The notes under the pieces are model-generated. The model searched no databases. It saw only the letters and a list, made by a program, of their open reading frames with translations, and was not told where the DNA came from. A DNA stretch of 64,000 bases from Vibrio toranzoniae. Lineage in GTDB: Bacteria; Pseudomonadota; Gammaproteobacteria; Enterobacterales; Vibrionaceae. The DNA lies in contig NZ_AP025514.1 in the NCBI RefSeq assembly GCF_024347655.1, forward strand, positions 434,001-498,000, written 5' to 3'. Positions 36,646 through 47,236 of this stretch are shown piece after piece (position 1 is the stretch's first letter; every line of letters starts with the position of its first letter). A program made the translations under genes and the position numbers.

Positions 36646-38449
36646 GTTCTGCCCAACTGATTTCACGTTGTACAACGCAGTTGTTATCGATGGTCAATAC
36701 ACCGGTTTCACCAGGAATACTGTGCCCCTGAACGGCTTTCATCAATGGCAGTGCACCCATCAGGTAGTAAGCATCCATCCCTAGCGCTTGTAGACGCTTT
36801 TGGCCGTTTGAGTTGGCTGGCCATAGGTCATTTAGCTCTTTGTTCAGTTCGTTTTTGTTGTCAACTAACAGAGGAATGTCGCTGTAAAAAACACCTGTTA
36901 GATCTTCATACTGCCTATCACCGCTATTACTACGTGAGTTTGAGAACAATGCGGGTTGGTCTGCATCAGGATTAATTGCAACCTCGATGAAAGGTTTGAT
37001 TAGCGTGAGTTCTGAGTTTTTAGCCACAATGTAGACGGAATCTATATCGCGACGACTGCGAGGCTCGGTTTCTAGGTCTAGGTTCAGTAGTCCATCCATT
37101 TGAGCGATACGCTGCTGGCTTTCTTGTAATCCGAATACCTGATTCACATTGCGTTGTAATTGGCGTTTGTCAGAGAAAAAGCTCATGGCGACATCGTTGT
37201 TACTGTATTTTTTCCACTCTTTCTTAAACGCTTGCTCAACTCTGTCACCTAGGCGCCCTTTCGGAGCTAGGATTAGCGGGTACTTATAGCCTTGAGAAAA
37301 AAGGTGTTTCGCGGCTTGAGCGACTTCTTGCTCTGGCGACAAGGCGAGATAGCAAATATTGCTATGCGGTTCTAGTTGAGTTGGGATGTTTAGCGCAAGT
37401 GCTGGAATTGCATTTTCATGATCTTGTTGTGTTTCTTGAAGCTTGACAATGTTGTTCTTAATGAGCGGGCCAACAATAAAATCTACGTTGTTTTCTTCCA
37501 ACGTTGCTTTTATTTCAGCGATGCTTTGGGTGTTGGTGTCCAACACCGTTAGCGTTGCGTCTTTTTCACGCTCTTTGTCATTCATCATAGCGAAAATGAA
37601 GCCATCACGGACGAGTTGTGCTTGCTTACCATACTTACCCGTTAATGGTAGCAATAGCGCGGTACTGGTTGGTTTACTGATCTCTAAAGCGGCAATGTCA
37701 TTGATTGCTTGGGGTGTGTAGGTCGCGGCAGGATGACGCGGGTTCTCTGCCAACCAATCAGACAGTGTTTTCTGTAGTTCAGGAAGGTTAGCATTCAGTG
37801 TTTTAGTATAAATAGACAGTTGTAACCAACCAGCAAGAACGTCTTCTGTTGGCGACGTTTTGAGTTCAAGAATCTCGTATTGAGAGTAGCTATTCAGGTT
37901 TTGCCAAATACGGTTAGCGGTTTGCTGTTGGCTTTCGTCGTCGCTGTCAGCGTATTCAGAGTAAAGGACTAGCTCACGAGCCGCTTCGAAATATTCGCTT
38001 TTCATCTCTAAAAGATTCGCGCGTAGCTCGTGATAATCTTTCCATTGCTCGTCGGGAAGCTTCCACCAAGGCTGAAAGTTCAGTTGTTTATAGGCTTGAC
38101 CTGGTTGCGAGTTATTAACCAACAGCTGCGCTCGAGCTAGTTGCCATTCGGCTTGCTGGACTTCACTCAGCTCTTGTCTCGCTAAGCGTTTGATAAGCAG
38201 AGTTGCTTGATCGGTTTTTCCTGCTTGCACAGAAGCTTTAAGCGCCATGATTAACCAGTCGTTTTGTAGACTACCTTTGCTACTATCCGCCTGGATCATA
38301 TAACTTTCAGTTGATTGCGCGGGATCGAGTGTGATATCAACACGCGTTGGTGCTTGAGGACCTGAAGAACAAGCCGCCAATGTAATTGCTAATGCAATTG
38401 GAGTGAGTAAGCGTGGTACACTGAGTCTCTTATGGTTCATCGTTGCCAT
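36632..38449 (-). CDS. lpoA: Penicillin-binding protein activator LpoA
   Basis: LpoA is an outer-membrane lipoprotein that activates the peptidoglycan synthase PBP1A from outside. The lipobox LAAC gives the lipidated Cys27. An N-terminal TPR-like helical domain (about 40-260) is followed by a periplasmic-binding-protein-like domain (about 270-600) starting TSTALLLPLTGKYGKQAQLVRDG. 605 residues, close to other Vibrio LpoA. The first gene of the four-gene minus-strand operon; divergent from rsmI. ATG 38440 is an alternative start. Confidence 0.93.
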   Translation of the reverse strand: MATMNHKRLSVPRLLTPIALAITLAACSSGPQAPTRVDITLDPAQSTESYMIQADSSKGSLQNDWLIMALKASVQAGKTDQATLLIKRLARQELSEVQQAEWQLARAQLLVNNSQPGQAYKQLNFQPWWKLPDEQWKDYHELRANLLEMKSEYFEAARELVLYSEYADSDDESQQQTANRIWQNLNSYSQYEILELKTSPTEDVLAGWLQLSIYTKTLNANLPELQKTLSDWLAENPRHPAATYTPQAINDIAALEISKPTSTALLLPLTGKYGKQAQLVRDGFIFAMMNDKEREKDATLTVLDTNTQSIAEIKATLEENNVDFIVGPLIKNNIVKLQETQQDHENAIPALALNIPTQLEPHSNICYLALSPEQEVAQAAKHLFSQGYKYPLILAPKGRLGDRVEQAFKKEWKKYSNNDVAMSFFSDKRQLQRNVNQVFGLQESQQRIAQMDGLLNLDLETEPRSRRDIDSVYIVAKNSELTLIKPFIEVAINPDADQPALFSNSRSNSGDRQYEDLTGVFYSDIPLLVDNKNELNKELNDLWPANSNGQKRLQALGMDAYYLMGALPLMKAVQGHSIPGETGVLTIDNNCVVQREISWAEHGAF

Positions 38450-38510
38450 GAGTTCTTTAAATTCCGTATCAATTTGTATCTATATTAATCGTTGAAGTGA
38501 TGGTAAACAA

Positions 38511-39377
38511 ATGACAGATAACAAAACCTTGCTCACAGAGAGCCCAACTCTCTATATTGTGCCAACCCCCATCGGAAATTTGGGAGATATCACTCAAAGA
38601 GCAATTGAAATTTTATCAAGTGTCGATGTTATTGCAGCCGAAGACACACGTCACACGGGTAAGCTTCTCGCTCACTTCAATATACCGACCAGAACGTTTG
38701 CTCTACATGATCATAATGAACAAACCAAAGCGCAAGTTCTAGTTGAAAAGTTATTAGAAGGTCAGTCTATCGCATTAGTCTCTGATGCGGGAACCCCTTT
38801 AATCAGTGACCCAGGTTACCATCTTGTATCGCAATGTCGTCAAGCGGGTGTGAGAGTTGTGCCACTTCCTGGTGCTTGTGCTGTGATTACGGCGCTCAGT
38901 GCTTCAGGTTTGCCGTCTGATCGTTTCAGTTTTGAAGGCTTCTTGCCACCAAAGAGCAAAGGCCGTAAAGACAAATTCTTAGAAATTGCCAAGGCAGAGC
39001 GCACGTGTATCTTCTATGAATCACCGCATCGTATTTCCGACTCTCTGCAAGACATGCTAGAGATTCTAGGGCCTGAACGTGAGGTTGTGTTGGCGCGTGA
39101 GTTGACTAAGACCTTTGAAACGATTCAAGGTCTGCCACTCGGTGAGCTGATTGAGTGGATTGAAGAAGATTCGAACCGTAAGCGCGGTGAAATGGTGCTA
39201 CTGATTCATGGTCACCGTGAAGCAGCAACCACAGAACTGCCTGATGAAGCGACTCGCACGTTGGGAATTCTAACCAAAGAACTGCCCCTTAAAAAAGCAG
39301 CGGCTATGACGGCCGAGATCTATAACCTGAAAAAGAACGCTTTATACAAATGGGGCTTAGAGCATCTAGACAACTAG
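38511..39377 (+). CDS. rsmI: 16S rRNA 2'-O-methyltransferase RsmI
   Basis: RsmI methylates the 2'-OH of C1402 of 16S rRNA at the P site. It belongs to the tetrapyrrole methylase fold: [22 protein letters not shown] at the N-terminus, then [24 protein letters not shown] and [18 protein letters not shown], all family signatures. 288 residues (E. coli 286). It is divergent from lpoA as in E. coli (yraL-yraM) and is followed by its own terminator. Confidence 0.95.
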   Translation: MTDNKTLLTESPTLYIVPTPIGNLGDITQRAIEILSSVDVIAAEDTRHTGKLLAHFNIPTRTFALHDHNEQTKAQVLVEKLLEGQSIALVSDAGTPLISDPGYHLVSQCRQAGVRVVPLPGACAVITALSASGLPSDRFSFEGFLPPKSKGRKDKFLEIAKAERTCIFYESPHRISDSLQDMLEILGPEREVVLARELTKTFETIQGLPLGELIEWIEEDSNRKRGEMVLLIHGHREAATTELPDEATRTLGILTKELPLKKAAAMTAEIYNLKKNALYKWGLEHLDN

Positions 39378-39420
39378 AGCGCGCTTTACAGAGTCGCTAA
39401 CTTGTATTGAAAAGCTTCTG

Positions 39421-39453
39421 AGGAGTGAGGGGAATACCGTCGCTCCTTTTTTT
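39421..39453 (+). terminator. Terminator of rsmI
   Basis: An eight-pair outer stem (AGGAGTGA / TCGCTCCT, with one T-G pair) and inner GG/CC pairs close an AATA loop, followed by seven or eight T. Confidence 0.8.
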
Positions 39454-39516
39454 GTGCCTAAATTGTGTGGAATTTGTGCACTTGCTTAACGGTTTGCAGC
39501 ATATTTGTGATCTCGC

Positions 39517-39545
39517 TAGACACTGCACATTAATCTCTATACAAT
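39517..39545 (+). promoter_or_regulatory. rnpB promoter
   Basis: TAGACA (39517-39522), a 17-base spacer, then TACAAT (39540-39545). The predicted start near 39552 fits the 5' end of the RNA. Confidence 0.75.
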
Positions 39546-39554
39546 CCGCCCTCG

Positions 39555-39993
39555 GAGTTGAACGGGTAATCGCTGCTTTATTGATGTCCTTCGGGAGACT
39601 GACATTGAGGTCCTTCGGGAAACTGATGTTGAAGTCCTTCGGGAGACTGGTAAAGGGGAGGAACGTCCGGGCTCCATAGAGCAGGGTGCCAGATAACGTC
39701 TGGGGGGCGCGAGCCCACGACAAGTGCAGCAGAGAGAAGACCGCCGATGGCCTCATTTCTTCGGAAGAGGCACAGGTAAGGCTGAAAGGGTGCGGTAAGA
39801 GCGCACCGTGCGACTGGCAACAGTTCGTAGCAAGGTAAACTCCACCCGGAGCAAGATCAAATAGGCCCTCACATAGCATTGCTCGTGTTTGGGGGCGGGT
39901 AGATTGCTTGAGCCTGTGAGCGATTGCAGGCCTAGACGAATGGTTACCGCCGCGCAAGCGGAACAGAACCCGGCGTATGTGTCAACTCCACCT
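39555..39993 (+). ncRNA. rnpB: RNase P RNA (M1, bacterial type A) with enlarged P3
   Basis: This is the catalytic RNA that trims tRNA 5' leaders, together with protein RnpA. GAGTTGA at 39555-39561 pairs with TCAACTC at 39982-39988 to form P1. Conserved blocks are present: GGGGAGGAACGTCCGGGCTCC (split here GGGGAGGAACG and TCCGGGCTCC), GCAGGGTGCCAG, CCGCCGATGG, AAAGGGTGCGGTAAGAGCGC, AAACTCCACCCGGAGCAAG and ACAGAACCCGG. At about 439 bases it is longer than E. coli M1 (377), largely because a 24-base unit is present three times in the P3 region (39581-39652). A promoter and a terminator flank it. Confidence 0.97.
39581..39652 (+). repeat. Three exact-period 24-nt repeats inside rnpB (P3 region)
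   Basis: Units at 39581-39604, 39605-39628 and 39629-39652 share the core GTCCTTCGGGARACTG. Each can fold as a small hairpin with a TTCG loop. Flanking CTTTA and TAAAG would close them as the arms of a branched or lengthened P3 helix. Confidence 0.92.
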
Positions 39994-40001
39994 ATATAAA
40001 G

Positions 40002-40038
40002 AACCCATCATTACTTAACGGTAGTGATGGGTTTTTTG
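40002..40038 (+). terminator. Terminator of rnpB
   Basis: AACCCATCA and TGATGGGTT pair with an inner extension (TTAC/GTAG region), followed by TTTTTT. Confidence 0.88.
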
Positions 40039-40045
40039 CTTTATA

Positions 40046-40076
40046 TTGACGTAAATGATTTAGATTTCCTTAAAAT
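40046..40076 (+). promoter_or_regulatory. Candidate promoter of the dcw cluster
   Basis: TTGACG (40046-40051), a 19-base spacer and TAAAAT (40071-40076), about 145 bases before rsmH. No mraZ gene and no clear set of repeated TGGG boxes, the usual MraZ operator, are seen in 40039-40220. Confidence 0.45.
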
Positions 40077-40220
40077 CTTTCATCCTGATATAAATTTGGG
40101 GCAAAAATTCCAAAGCCTGTACACAATATGGTGGAGATACAGTGTGAAATCAGTACACTAAAACGTTAATAGAACCAATTATTGCCGAACTAATGGCTCA
40201 ATCCACTCACTGAGAAGACT

Positions 40221-41171
40221 ATGACAGAAGCATTCAAACATATTTCAGTATTGCTTAACGAATCTATTGACGGACTTGCGATAAAACCTGACGGTACCTA
40301 CATTGATGGTACCTTTGGACGTGGTGGTCATAGCCGTACAATCCTGTCTAAACTGGGCGAGAATGGGCGACTCTTTAGTATCGATCGCGATCCACAAGCG
40401 ATTGCTGAAGCACAAAAGATTGATGACCCTCGTTTTACGATTATTCATGGCCCATTTTCAGGTATTGCTGAATACGCAGAGCGTTATGATTTAGTCGGTC
40501 AAGTGGATGGTGTTTTATTGGATTTAGGTGTCTCTTCACCGCAGTTGGATGATGCTGAACGTGGGTTTAGCTTTATGAAAGACGGCCCATTGGACATGCG
40601 TATGGATCCAACTACGGGTATTCCGGTATCGCAATGGTTAGTTGAAGCGGATCTTGATGACATCACATGGGTTATCCGTGAATTCGGTGAAGATAAACAC
40701 GCTCGTCGTATCGCGAAAGGCATCATTGCTTATCAAGAGAACGAAGAGAACGAACCGTTAACGCGTACTGGCCAATTGGCTAAGCTTATCTCTGATGTAG
40801 CGCCAAAAAACTTCAAAGAGAAAAAGCACCCAGCCACCCGGGCTTTCCAAGCATTCCGTATTTACATCAACAGTGAGCTTGAAGAAATTGATACGGCACT
40901 AAAAGGTGCGGCAAGTATCCTTGCTCCTGAAGGCCGTTTGTCGGTTATCAGCTTCCACTCACTGGAAGATCGCATGGTGAAACGCTTTATCCGTAAAGAG
41001 AGTCAAGGCCCTCAAGTACCTCATGGTTTACCACTGACAGAAGATCAAATTAAAGCGCTAGGCAGTGCCGACCTTAAGCCTGTTGGTAAAGCGATTAAAC
41101 CATCGAAAGATGAAGTGGATGAGAACACTCGTTCACGTAGTTCAGTACTACGAATTGCAGAAAAACTTTAG
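40221..41171 (+). CDS. rsmH: 16S rRNA N4-methyltransferase RsmH (MraW)
   Basis: RsmH methylates N4 of C1402 of 16S rRNA, the same nucleotide modified by RsmI encoded just upstream. The SAM-binding region is [12 protein letters not shown], followed by DRDPQAI and [22 protein letters not shown]. The C-terminal part has [15 protein letters not shown]. 316 residues (E. coli 313). It is the first gene of the dcw cluster here, three bases before ftsL. Confidence 0.96.
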   Translation: MTEAFKHISVLLNESIDGLAIKPDGTYIDGTFGRGGHSRTILSKLGENGRLFSIDRDPQAIAEAQKIDDPRFTIIHGPFSGIAEYAERYDLVGQVDGVLLDLGVSSPQLDDAERGFSFMKDGPLDMRMDPTTGIPVSQWLVEADLDDITWVIREFGEDKHARRIAKGIIAYQENEENEPLTRTGQLAKLISDVAPKNFKEKKHPATRAFQAFRIYINSELEEIDTALKGAASILAPEGRLSVISFHSLEDRMVKRFIRKESQGPQVPHGLPLTEDQIKALGSADLKPVGKAIKPSKDEVDENTRSRSSVLRIAEKL

Positions 41172-41174
41172 TCA

Positions 41175-41492
41175 ATGAAGACCTCTAAGCCTAATTTAGC
41201 CAAGATAATATTTTTTGATTTGATCTCTGTGGGCAAGGTCCCATTGGTGCTTCTTATCTGTATCTTTGCGAGTGCGATGGGGGTCGTTCTCACAACACAT
41301 ATGTCACGTCAGGCGATCACGCAAAAAGACACGGCATTGGTAGAGCGAGAGCAACTTGATGATGAGTGGCGTAATTTAATGCTTGAAGAGACAGCACTGG
41401 CTGAACATAGTCGTGTTCAAGCATCGGCAAAAAGAGATTTAGACATGAAACGTCCAGACTCTGACAAAGAAGTTGTGATCACACTAAAATGA
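41175..41492 (+). CDS. ftsL: Cell division protein FtsL
   Basis: FtsL is a bitopic membrane protein that joins FtsB and FtsQ and helps activate FtsWI. The 105-residue protein has a short cytoplasmic N-terminus, one membrane helix (about 19-38, VPLVLLICIFASAMGVVLTTH) and a periplasmic leucine-zipper-like coil (ALVEREQLDDEWRNLMLEETAL). Its stop overlaps the ftsI start (ATGA). Sequence conservation is low in the family, so position between rsmH and ftsI is part of the evidence. Confidence 0.93.
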   Translation: MKTSKPNLAKIIFFDLISVGKVPLVLLICIFASAMGVVLTTHMSRQAITQKDTALVEREQLDDEWRNLMLEETALAEHSRVQASAKRDLDMKRPDSDKEVVITLK

Positions 41493-43246
41493 CCGCTAAA
41501 AAGGAAAAAGCACGCACGAGAGCTGTTAATAAATCAACGAAAGAGCGTGTGAAGAGCGAAAAGGGTTCTAATCCAACTCTAATTAAATGGCGTTTTAACG
41601 TCGTTATTGCTTTCGTGTTCCTTGCCTTTTCGACATTGGTTGCCCGTGTGGCCTATATCCAAATCATTGAACCAGATAACTTGATTCGCCAGGGCGACCT
41701 TCGTTCTGTACGTGTGAAGGCAATTCCTTCTGCTCGCGGTATTATCTCAGACCGCAATGGCGAACCGCTTGCGGTTAGTGTTCCGGTTGAAGCGGTATGG
41801 GCTGACCCAAAAACTATTTTCGATAAAAATGGCATGGCCCAAATCGATCGTTGGTATGCGTTAGCGGATGTACTTGGTTTAGAACGACAATCGATGATCG
41901 ATAAAATCTCTAGTAACAAGTCCCGTCGATTTATTTATCTGCAAAGGCAAGTTAGCCCAGCGATGGCTAAGTATATCCGTGATCTAAAACTGGTCGGCGT
42001 TGGTCTTAAAGCGGAATCTCGTCGTTATTACCCTGCGGGTGAGATCAGTGCGCACTTGATTGGTGTGACGGGTATCGATGGTCATGGGCTTGAAGGCGTA
42101 GAGCGCAGCTATGATCAATGGCTCACTGGTGAAGCGGGTAAGCGAACAATACGTAAAGACCGTTATGGCCGTGTGGTAGAGAATATTGCATTAGAGGAGC
42201 GTGAACAAGGTAAGCAATTAGAGCTCACCATTGATCAGCGTTTACAAGCAATAGCCTATCGAGAAATTAAGCAAGCGGTCGCTGATCATAAAGCGACTTC
42301 GGGTTCTGCAATTTTATTGGATGTAAAAACTGGCGCTGTTTTGGCAATGGTTAATGCTCCTTCGTATAACCCGAATAACCGTGCTGACCTGCAAAGTTTT
42401 AAGATGCGTAACCGTGTCTTAACCGATGCGATGGAACCGGGTTCGACAGTGAAACCTTTCGTGCTTTTAGCCGCACTAGAAAATGGCACAGCTAACCCTG
42501 ATACGGTTATCAATACTGGTAATGGCATCATGCGTATTGGTGGTAGCCGTGTTCGTGATACATCGAAAGTTGGCAAAGCTGATTTAGCAACGATTTTAAA
42601 GAAGTCGAGTAACATCGGTGTAGCAAAATTGGCGCTTGATATGCCACTAGAAGCTTTGCTTGGGATGTATAGTTCTGTCGGATTGGGTGAAATGTCTGGT
42701 CTAAACCTAGTAGGGGAAACCAGTGGTATCTTCCCGAATCGACGCCGTTGGTCTAAGTTTGAAATTGCCACCTTATCATTTGGTTACGGGCTATCTGTGA
42801 CGCCGCTCCAGTTAGCGCATGCTTATGCGACACTGGCGAATAAAGGCTTGTATGAGCCGATTCATATTATTAAGAGTAATGATCGGAGTTTCTCTAAGCA
42901 GATCATCAAGCGCGAGAACGCTGAACTGGTACTGCAAATGCTAGAAGGGGTAACCCAAAAAGGCGGTACGGCAACAAGAGCCGCAGTGCCTGGTTACCGA
43001 GTGGCCGCCAAGACGGGTACATCTCGTAAAGCCGAAGCTGGTGGCTATAGTGATGAGTATATCGCTGTTACATCAGGTTTTGCCCCGGTTAGCGACCCAA
43101 GAGTTGCACTGGTTGTGGTGGTCAATGAGCCTCAAGGCGATCTTTACTACGGTGGGTCGGTAGCCGCTCCCGTTTTTTCTGAAATCATGAAGGGTGCACT
43201 GCAAATACTGAATATCCCTGCTGATGAAAACAAATTTCAAGAATAG
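41489..43246 (+). CDS. ftsI: Septal peptidoglycan transpeptidase FtsI (PBP3)
   Basis: FtsI cross-links septal peptidoglycan together with the polymerase FtsW. It has an N-terminal membrane helix (about 31-51), a pedestal domain and a transpeptidase domain with the three penicillin-binding motifs: SxxK in GSTVKP (Ser319, Lys322), SSN (near 373) and KTGT (near 508). 585 residues (E. coli 588). It overlaps ftsL by four bases and precedes murE by 18. Confidence 0.96.
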   Translation: MTAKKEKARTRAVNKSTKERVKSEKGSNPTLIKWRFNVVIAFVFLAFSTLVARVAYIQIIEPDNLIRQGDLRSVRVKAIPSARGIISDRNGEPLAVSVPVEAVWADPKTIFDKNGMAQIDRWYALADVLGLERQSMIDKISSNKSRRFIYLQRQVSPAMAKYIRDLKLVGVGLKAESRRYYPAGEISAHLIGVTGIDGHGLEGVERSYDQWLTGEAGKRTIRKDRYGRVVENIALEEREQGKQLELTIDQRLQAIAYREIKQAVADHKATSGSAILLDVKTGAVLAMVNAPSYNPNNRADLQSFKMRNRVLTDAMEPGSTVKPFVLLAALENGTANPDTVINTGNGIMRIGGSRVRDTSKVGKADLATILKKSSNIGVAKLALDMPLEALLGMYSSVGLGEMSGLNLVGETSGIFPNRRRWSKFEIATLSFGYGLSVTPLQLAHAYATLANKGLYEPIHIIKSNDRSFSKQIIKRENAELVLQMLEGVTQKGGTATRAAVPGYRVAAKTGTSRKAEAGGYSDEYIAVTSGFAPVSDPRVALVVVVNEPQGDLYYGGSVAAPVFSEIMKGALQILNIPADENKFQE

Positions 43247-43264
43247 AGCCAATCAGGATTCAAT

Positions 43265-44749
43265 ATGAGTAATAGCCTCACGCTGTCATCTTTACTTTCT
43301 CCTTGGGGGGATTTTAGTTCACCTGAACTGGATGCGATTACGGTTGAGCAGTTGGAGTTGAATAGCCGCATAATCAAAGACGGTGATATTTTTGTTGCCA
43401 TCGTTGGACATGCCGTTGATGGTCGTCGCTTTATCGACAAAGCGGTCGCGCAAGGTGCAAAAGCCGTAATAGCACAAGCGGGTGATGATAAAACTCATGG
43501 CTTGGTCGAGTGGTTAAATGCAGTTCCTGTGGTTTATGTTTCAGAGCTAAATTCAATTCTCTCTGAACTGGCTGGTCGAGTTTATTCTTCTCTAGCGACC
43601 AAATTGATTGGCGTTACAGGCACCAATGGCAAAACCACCATCACCCAGTTGATTGCTCAATGGCTAGATCTAGTCGGTCAACGCTCTGCGGTGATGGGCA
43701 CCACAGGTAATGGCTTCTTAGATAATCTAAAAACAGCCGCTAATACCACAGGCAGCGCGATTGAAATACAGCGCACACTGAGTGAGTTGGCTGAAGAAAA
43801 TGCCGTTTATACCGCGATGGAAATCTCTTCTCATGGTTTGGTTCAAGGCCGAGTAAAAGCGTTGGATTTTGAGGTTGGTGTATTCACTAACCTGAGTCGT
43901 GATCACCTTGATTACCATGGCACGATGGAAGAGTACGCATTGGCTAAGAAGAGCCTGTTTACTCAACACAAATGCAAGCATGCAGTGATCAATGTGGATG
44001 ATGAAGTAGGCAAAGCGTGGCTGTCAGATTTGCCCAATGCGATAGCCGTTTCACTGTCGCCGTTAACGGGCTATCAACAATCAATATGGGCATCTGATGT
44101 CGCTTATGCAGAAACCGGTATTCAGCTGTCTTTCGATGGTCGTTGGGGACAAGGGAAGCTTTCTGTTCCACTGATTGGTCAGTTCAACGCATCAAATGTT
44201 CTGGTTGCTTTTGCGACTCTGCTTTCGTTGGGTATCGACAAGCAAACCTTGCTCGACACTGCACCTCAGCTTCAACCTGTCATTGGTCGTATGGAGCTAT
44301 TCCAAGTGCCGAACAAAGCAAAAGTGGTTGTCGATTACGCGCATACACCAGATGCACTAGAAAAAGCATTAGCAGCATTGCGCGTGCATTGCTCTGGGCA
44401 ACTGTGGGCAATCTTCGGTTGTGGTGGTGATCGCGACACAGGTAAGCGCCCAATGATGGCGATAACGGCAGAGCAGTTCGCCAACAAAATTATTATTTCA
44501 GATGACAATCCTCGCAGCGAAGATCCTGCTTTGATTGTTAAAGACATGCTAGCTGGTTTAAATGAACCAGAATCGGCGTTCGTCGAGCATGATCGCTATC
44601 AAGCGGTTAAGTTTGCTTTAGAGCAAGCGGGTCGCAATGACATTATTCTTTTGGCTGGTAAAGGCCATGAGGATTACCAAGTATTGAAAGACGAAACGAT
44701 CCATTACTCAGACCGGGAGTCTGCGCTTCAACTTTTAGGTATTTCATAA
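43265..44749 (+). CDS. murE: UDP-MurNAc-tripeptide synthetase MurE (meso-DAP adding)
   Basis: MurE adds meso-diaminopimelate to UDP-MurNAc-L-Ala-D-Glu. The ATP-binding loop is [10 protein letters not shown], and DDNPRSEDP contains the DNPR motif that indicates meso-DAP rather than lysine specificity, as expected for a Gram-negative. The central segment [15 protein letters not shown] and the C-terminal [11 protein letters not shown] are typical. 494 residues (E. coli 495). AGGA precedes the ATG; the stop overlaps the murF start (TAATG). Confidence 0.96.
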   Translation: MSNSLTLSSLLSPWGDFSSPELDAITVEQLELNSRIIKDGDIFVAIVGHAVDGRRFIDKAVAQGAKAVIAQAGDDKTHGLVEWLNAVPVVYVSELNSILSELAGRVYSSLATKLIGVTGTNGKTTITQLIAQWLDLVGQRSAVMGTTGNGFLDNLKTAANTTGSAIEIQRTLSELAEENAVYTAMEISSHGLVQGRVKALDFEVGVFTNLSRDHLDYHGTMEEYALAKKSLFTQHKCKHAVINVDDEVGKAWLSDLPNAIAVSLSPLTGYQQSIWASDVAYAETGIQLSFDGRWGQGKLSVPLIGQFNASNVLVAFATLLSLGIDKQTLLDTAPQLQPVIGRMELFQVPNKAKVVVDYAHTPDALEKALAALRVHCSGQLWAIFGCGGDRDTGKRPMMAITAEQFANKIIISDDNPRSEDPALIVKDMLAGLNEPESAFVEHDRYQAVKFALEQAGRNDIILLAGKGHEDYQVLKDETIHYSDRESALQLLGIS

Positions 44750-46122
44750 TGATTGATGTATCACTCGAGCAGATTTGTTCTGCTGTCGGCGGTGAGCTGA
44801 TTGAGGCTGGCAAGTCAAACCATAGCGTAATTAATGCCGTTTCTACTGATACTCGCACCGTTGAAGAAGGTGCACTGTTTGTCGCTATCGTTGGTGAACG
44901 TTTTGATGCACATGATTTTTGCCATCAAGCAGTGGAGGCAAATGCGAGCGCGTTGTTAGTCGAACGAAAACTTGACCTAAATATTACTCAAATTGTTGTT
45001 GAAGACACTAAACTGGCTTTAGGTCAGCTAAGTGCCTGGATTCATGAACAATGTAATGTCCCAACCATGGCGATTACAGGCAGCTGCGGTAAGACGACCG
45101 TTAAAGAAATGGTCGCAAGTATTCTACAGCAACGTGGCAAGGTGCTGTTTACAGCAGGCAACTTCAATAATGATATTGGTGTACCACTAACCTTGTTACG
45201 CAGTGAGCCAAGCGATAATTATACCGTGATCGAGTTAGGCGCTAACCATATCGGGGAGATAGCCTACACCACACAACTGGTGAAACCGCAGGTAGCTTTG
45301 GTGAACAATGTCGCCGCGGCGCATTTAGAAGGCTTTGGTTCTATTGACGGTGTGAAACAAGCGAAAGGTGAAATCTTTCAGGGGCTTGCTACCGGTGATA
45401 CTGCTATTGTTAATTTAGAGAGTAACGGTGGCGACTTTTGGTGTGAAGTACTTGCAGATAAAACGGTACTGACATTTTCAGAAAACGATAACACGGCGGA
45501 TTACTTTGCTAAGAATCTTCGCATTAATGAGCTAGGTGAAGCTTGTTTTGACATGCAAACGCCACAAGGCGCTATGCCTGTTGAACTCGGCATTATCGGC
45601 CAACATAACGTAGCGAATGCGTTAGCGGCTACAGCGTTGAGTATTCAATTTGGTGCCACGCTGGATGAAGTAAAAAATGGTTTAGCGAATCTTATCTCGG
45701 TTAAAGGACGAGTTGAGGTTCAACAATTAAGTCAGAATATCAAGCTGATAGATGACAGTTATAACGCCAGCGTGCCAGCAATGAAGGCGGCAGCTAAATT
45801 GCTGTCAAGCTTCAAAGGTCAACGTTGGCTAATTTTAGGCAATATGGCTGAATTAGGTGATGAAAGCCTTGCACTTCACCGTCAAGTCGGTGAATATGCT
45901 GCCCCATTCGCTTTTGAGCATGTACTCACTTACGGTAATGATACCAAAGTGATTAGTGAGATCTGTCATGGTACTCACTTTGACACGCATCAAGCGATGA
46001 TCGCGCACATAGAGCAGCACTTATGCTTGCCAGAAAACGCGTCACATACCTTGTTGGTAAAAGGCGCAAATAGTGCAGGAATGAGTAAAATAGCCGCTGC
46101 TTTACAGGAGAACTTTTCATGA
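44749..46122 (+). CDS. murF: UDP-MurNAc-pentapeptide synthetase MurF
   Basis: MurF joins D-Ala-D-Ala to the UDP-MurNAc-tripeptide, completing the pentapeptide. It has the Mur-ligase ATP loop [26 protein letters not shown] and the C-terminal [15 protein letters not shown]. 457 residues (E. coli 452). It overlaps both murE (one base) and mraY (four bases), so translation of the ligases and MraY is coupled. Confidence 0.95.
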   Translation: MIDVSLEQICSAVGGELIEAGKSNHSVINAVSTDTRTVEEGALFVAIVGERFDAHDFCHQAVEANASALLVERKLDLNITQIVVEDTKLALGQLSAWIHEQCNVPTMAITGSCGKTTVKEMVASILQQRGKVLFTAGNFNNDIGVPLTLLRSEPSDNYTVIELGANHIGEIAYTTQLVKPQVALVNNVAAAHLEGFGSIDGVKQAKGEIFQGLATGDTAIVNLESNGGDFWCEVLADKTVLTFSENDNTADYFAKNLRINELGEACFDMQTPQGAMPVELGIIGQHNVANALAATALSIQFGATLDEVKNGLANLISVKGRVEVQQLSQNIKLIDDSYNASVPAMKAAAKLLSSFKGQRWLILGNMAELGDESLALHRQVGEYAAPFAFEHVLTYGNDTKVISEICHGTHFDTHQAMIAHIEQHLCLPENASHTLLVKGANSAGMSKIAAALQENFS

Positions 46123-47201
46123 TAATTTGGCTTGCAGAGCTACTACAGCCACACTTTTCTTTTTTCCGTTTGTTCGAATACTTATCGTTTCGTGCAATCG
46201 CGAGTATTTTGACTGCTTTGTGTCTGTCGTTGTGGATGGGACCTCGTTTAATTGAGCGTCTGCAAATGCTACAAATTGGTCAAGTTGTTCGTAATGATGG
46301 ACCTGAATCTCACTTTAGCAAACGTGGTACACCGACCATGGGTGGTGTGATGATCTTAGCTGCGATCATTATTACAGTATTGATGTGGACTGATCTTTCG
46401 AACCCTTACGTTTGGGCCGTATTAGTTGTACTTGGTGGTTACGGTGCGGTCGGTTTTGTTGATGACTATCGTAAGGTGGTTCGCAAGAATACCGATGGCC
46501 TGATTGCTCGTTGGAAATATTTTTGGCAGTCGGCTATTGCATTGGTTGTGGCGTTTGCTCTGTATGCTCATGGGCAAGATACCGCGGCAACACAACTGGT
46601 TGTTCCTTTCTTTAAAGAAGTGATGCCACAGTTAGGATTGTTGTACATAGTACTGACGTACTTTGTTATTGTTGGTACCAGTAATGCGGTAAACCTAACG
46701 GACGGTCTAGATGGCTTAGCTATTATGCCTACGGTTATGGTGGCGGCTGGCTTTGCTGTGATTGCTTGGGCAACGGGTAACGTTAACTTTGCGGCGTACC
46801 TACACATTCCCTACATTCCATACACATCTGAACTGGTTGTGGTTTGTACGGCAATTGTGGGTGCTGGGCTTGGTTTCTTATGGTTCAACACATACCCTGC
46901 TCAAGTATTTATGGGCGATGTTGGCTCCCTAGCGCTGGGTGGTGCATTGGGTGTCATTGCTGTGTTAGTTCGCCAAGAGTTGGTACTGGTTATTATGGGT
47001 GGTGTTTTTGTGATGGAAACCTTGTCCGTTATTCTGCAAGTGGGTTCTTACAAACTGCGTGGTCAGCGTATTTTCCGAATGGCACCGATTCACCACCATT
47101 ATGAACTTAAAGGTTGGCCGGAGCCGCGCGTAATCGTACGTTTTTGGATCATCTCAATGGTATTAGTACTGATTGGTCTAGCGACATTGAAAGTCCGTTA
47201 A
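46119..47201 (+). CDS. mraY: Phospho-MurNAc-pentapeptide translocase MraY
   Basis: MraY makes lipid I by moving phospho-MurNAc-pentapeptide to undecaprenyl phosphate at the inner membrane. It has about ten membrane helices; the catalytic region carries [29 protein letters not shown] and [12 protein letters not shown]. The [15 protein letters not shown] histidine loop is intact. 360 residues, identical to E. coli length. An intercistronic hairpin separates it from murD. Confidence 0.97.
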   Translation: MIIWLAELLQPHFSFFRLFEYLSFRAIASILTALCLSLWMGPRLIERLQMLQIGQVVRNDGPESHFSKRGTPTMGGVMILAAIIITVLMWTDLSNPYVWAVLVVLGGYGAVGFVDDYRKVVRKNTDGLIARWKYFWQSAIALVVAFALYAHGQDTAATQLVVPFFKEVMPQLGLLYIVLTYFVIVGTSNAVNLTDGLDGLAIMPTVMVAAGFAVIAWATGNVNFAAYLHIPYIPYTSELVVVCTAIVGAGLGFLWFNTYPAQVFMGDVGSLALGGALGVIAVLVRQELVLVIMGGVFVMETLSVILQVGSYKLRGQRIFRMAPIHHHYELKGWPEPRVIVRFWIISMVLVLIGLATLKVR

Positions 47202-47209
47202 TCCTAAGC

Positions 47210-47236
47210 GAGCCTCTCAACTCGTAGAGGCTCTTT
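47210..47236 (+). other. Hairpin between mraY and murD
   Basis: GAGCCTCT / AGAGGCTC, an eight-base perfect stem with an eight-base loop, is followed only by TTTC. It is too weak a T-run for an efficient terminator and may be a partial terminator or an RNA-stability element inside the dcw transcript. Confidence 0.6.

Noticed and set aside
39397..39957. A 186-residue reading frame antisense to rnpB, with internal repeats of LPKD-type residues.
   Set aside because: It is the reverse complement of RNase P RNA. The peptide repeats only reflect the 24-nt RNA repeats. Frames of this kind are often wrongly annotated as hypothetical proteins.
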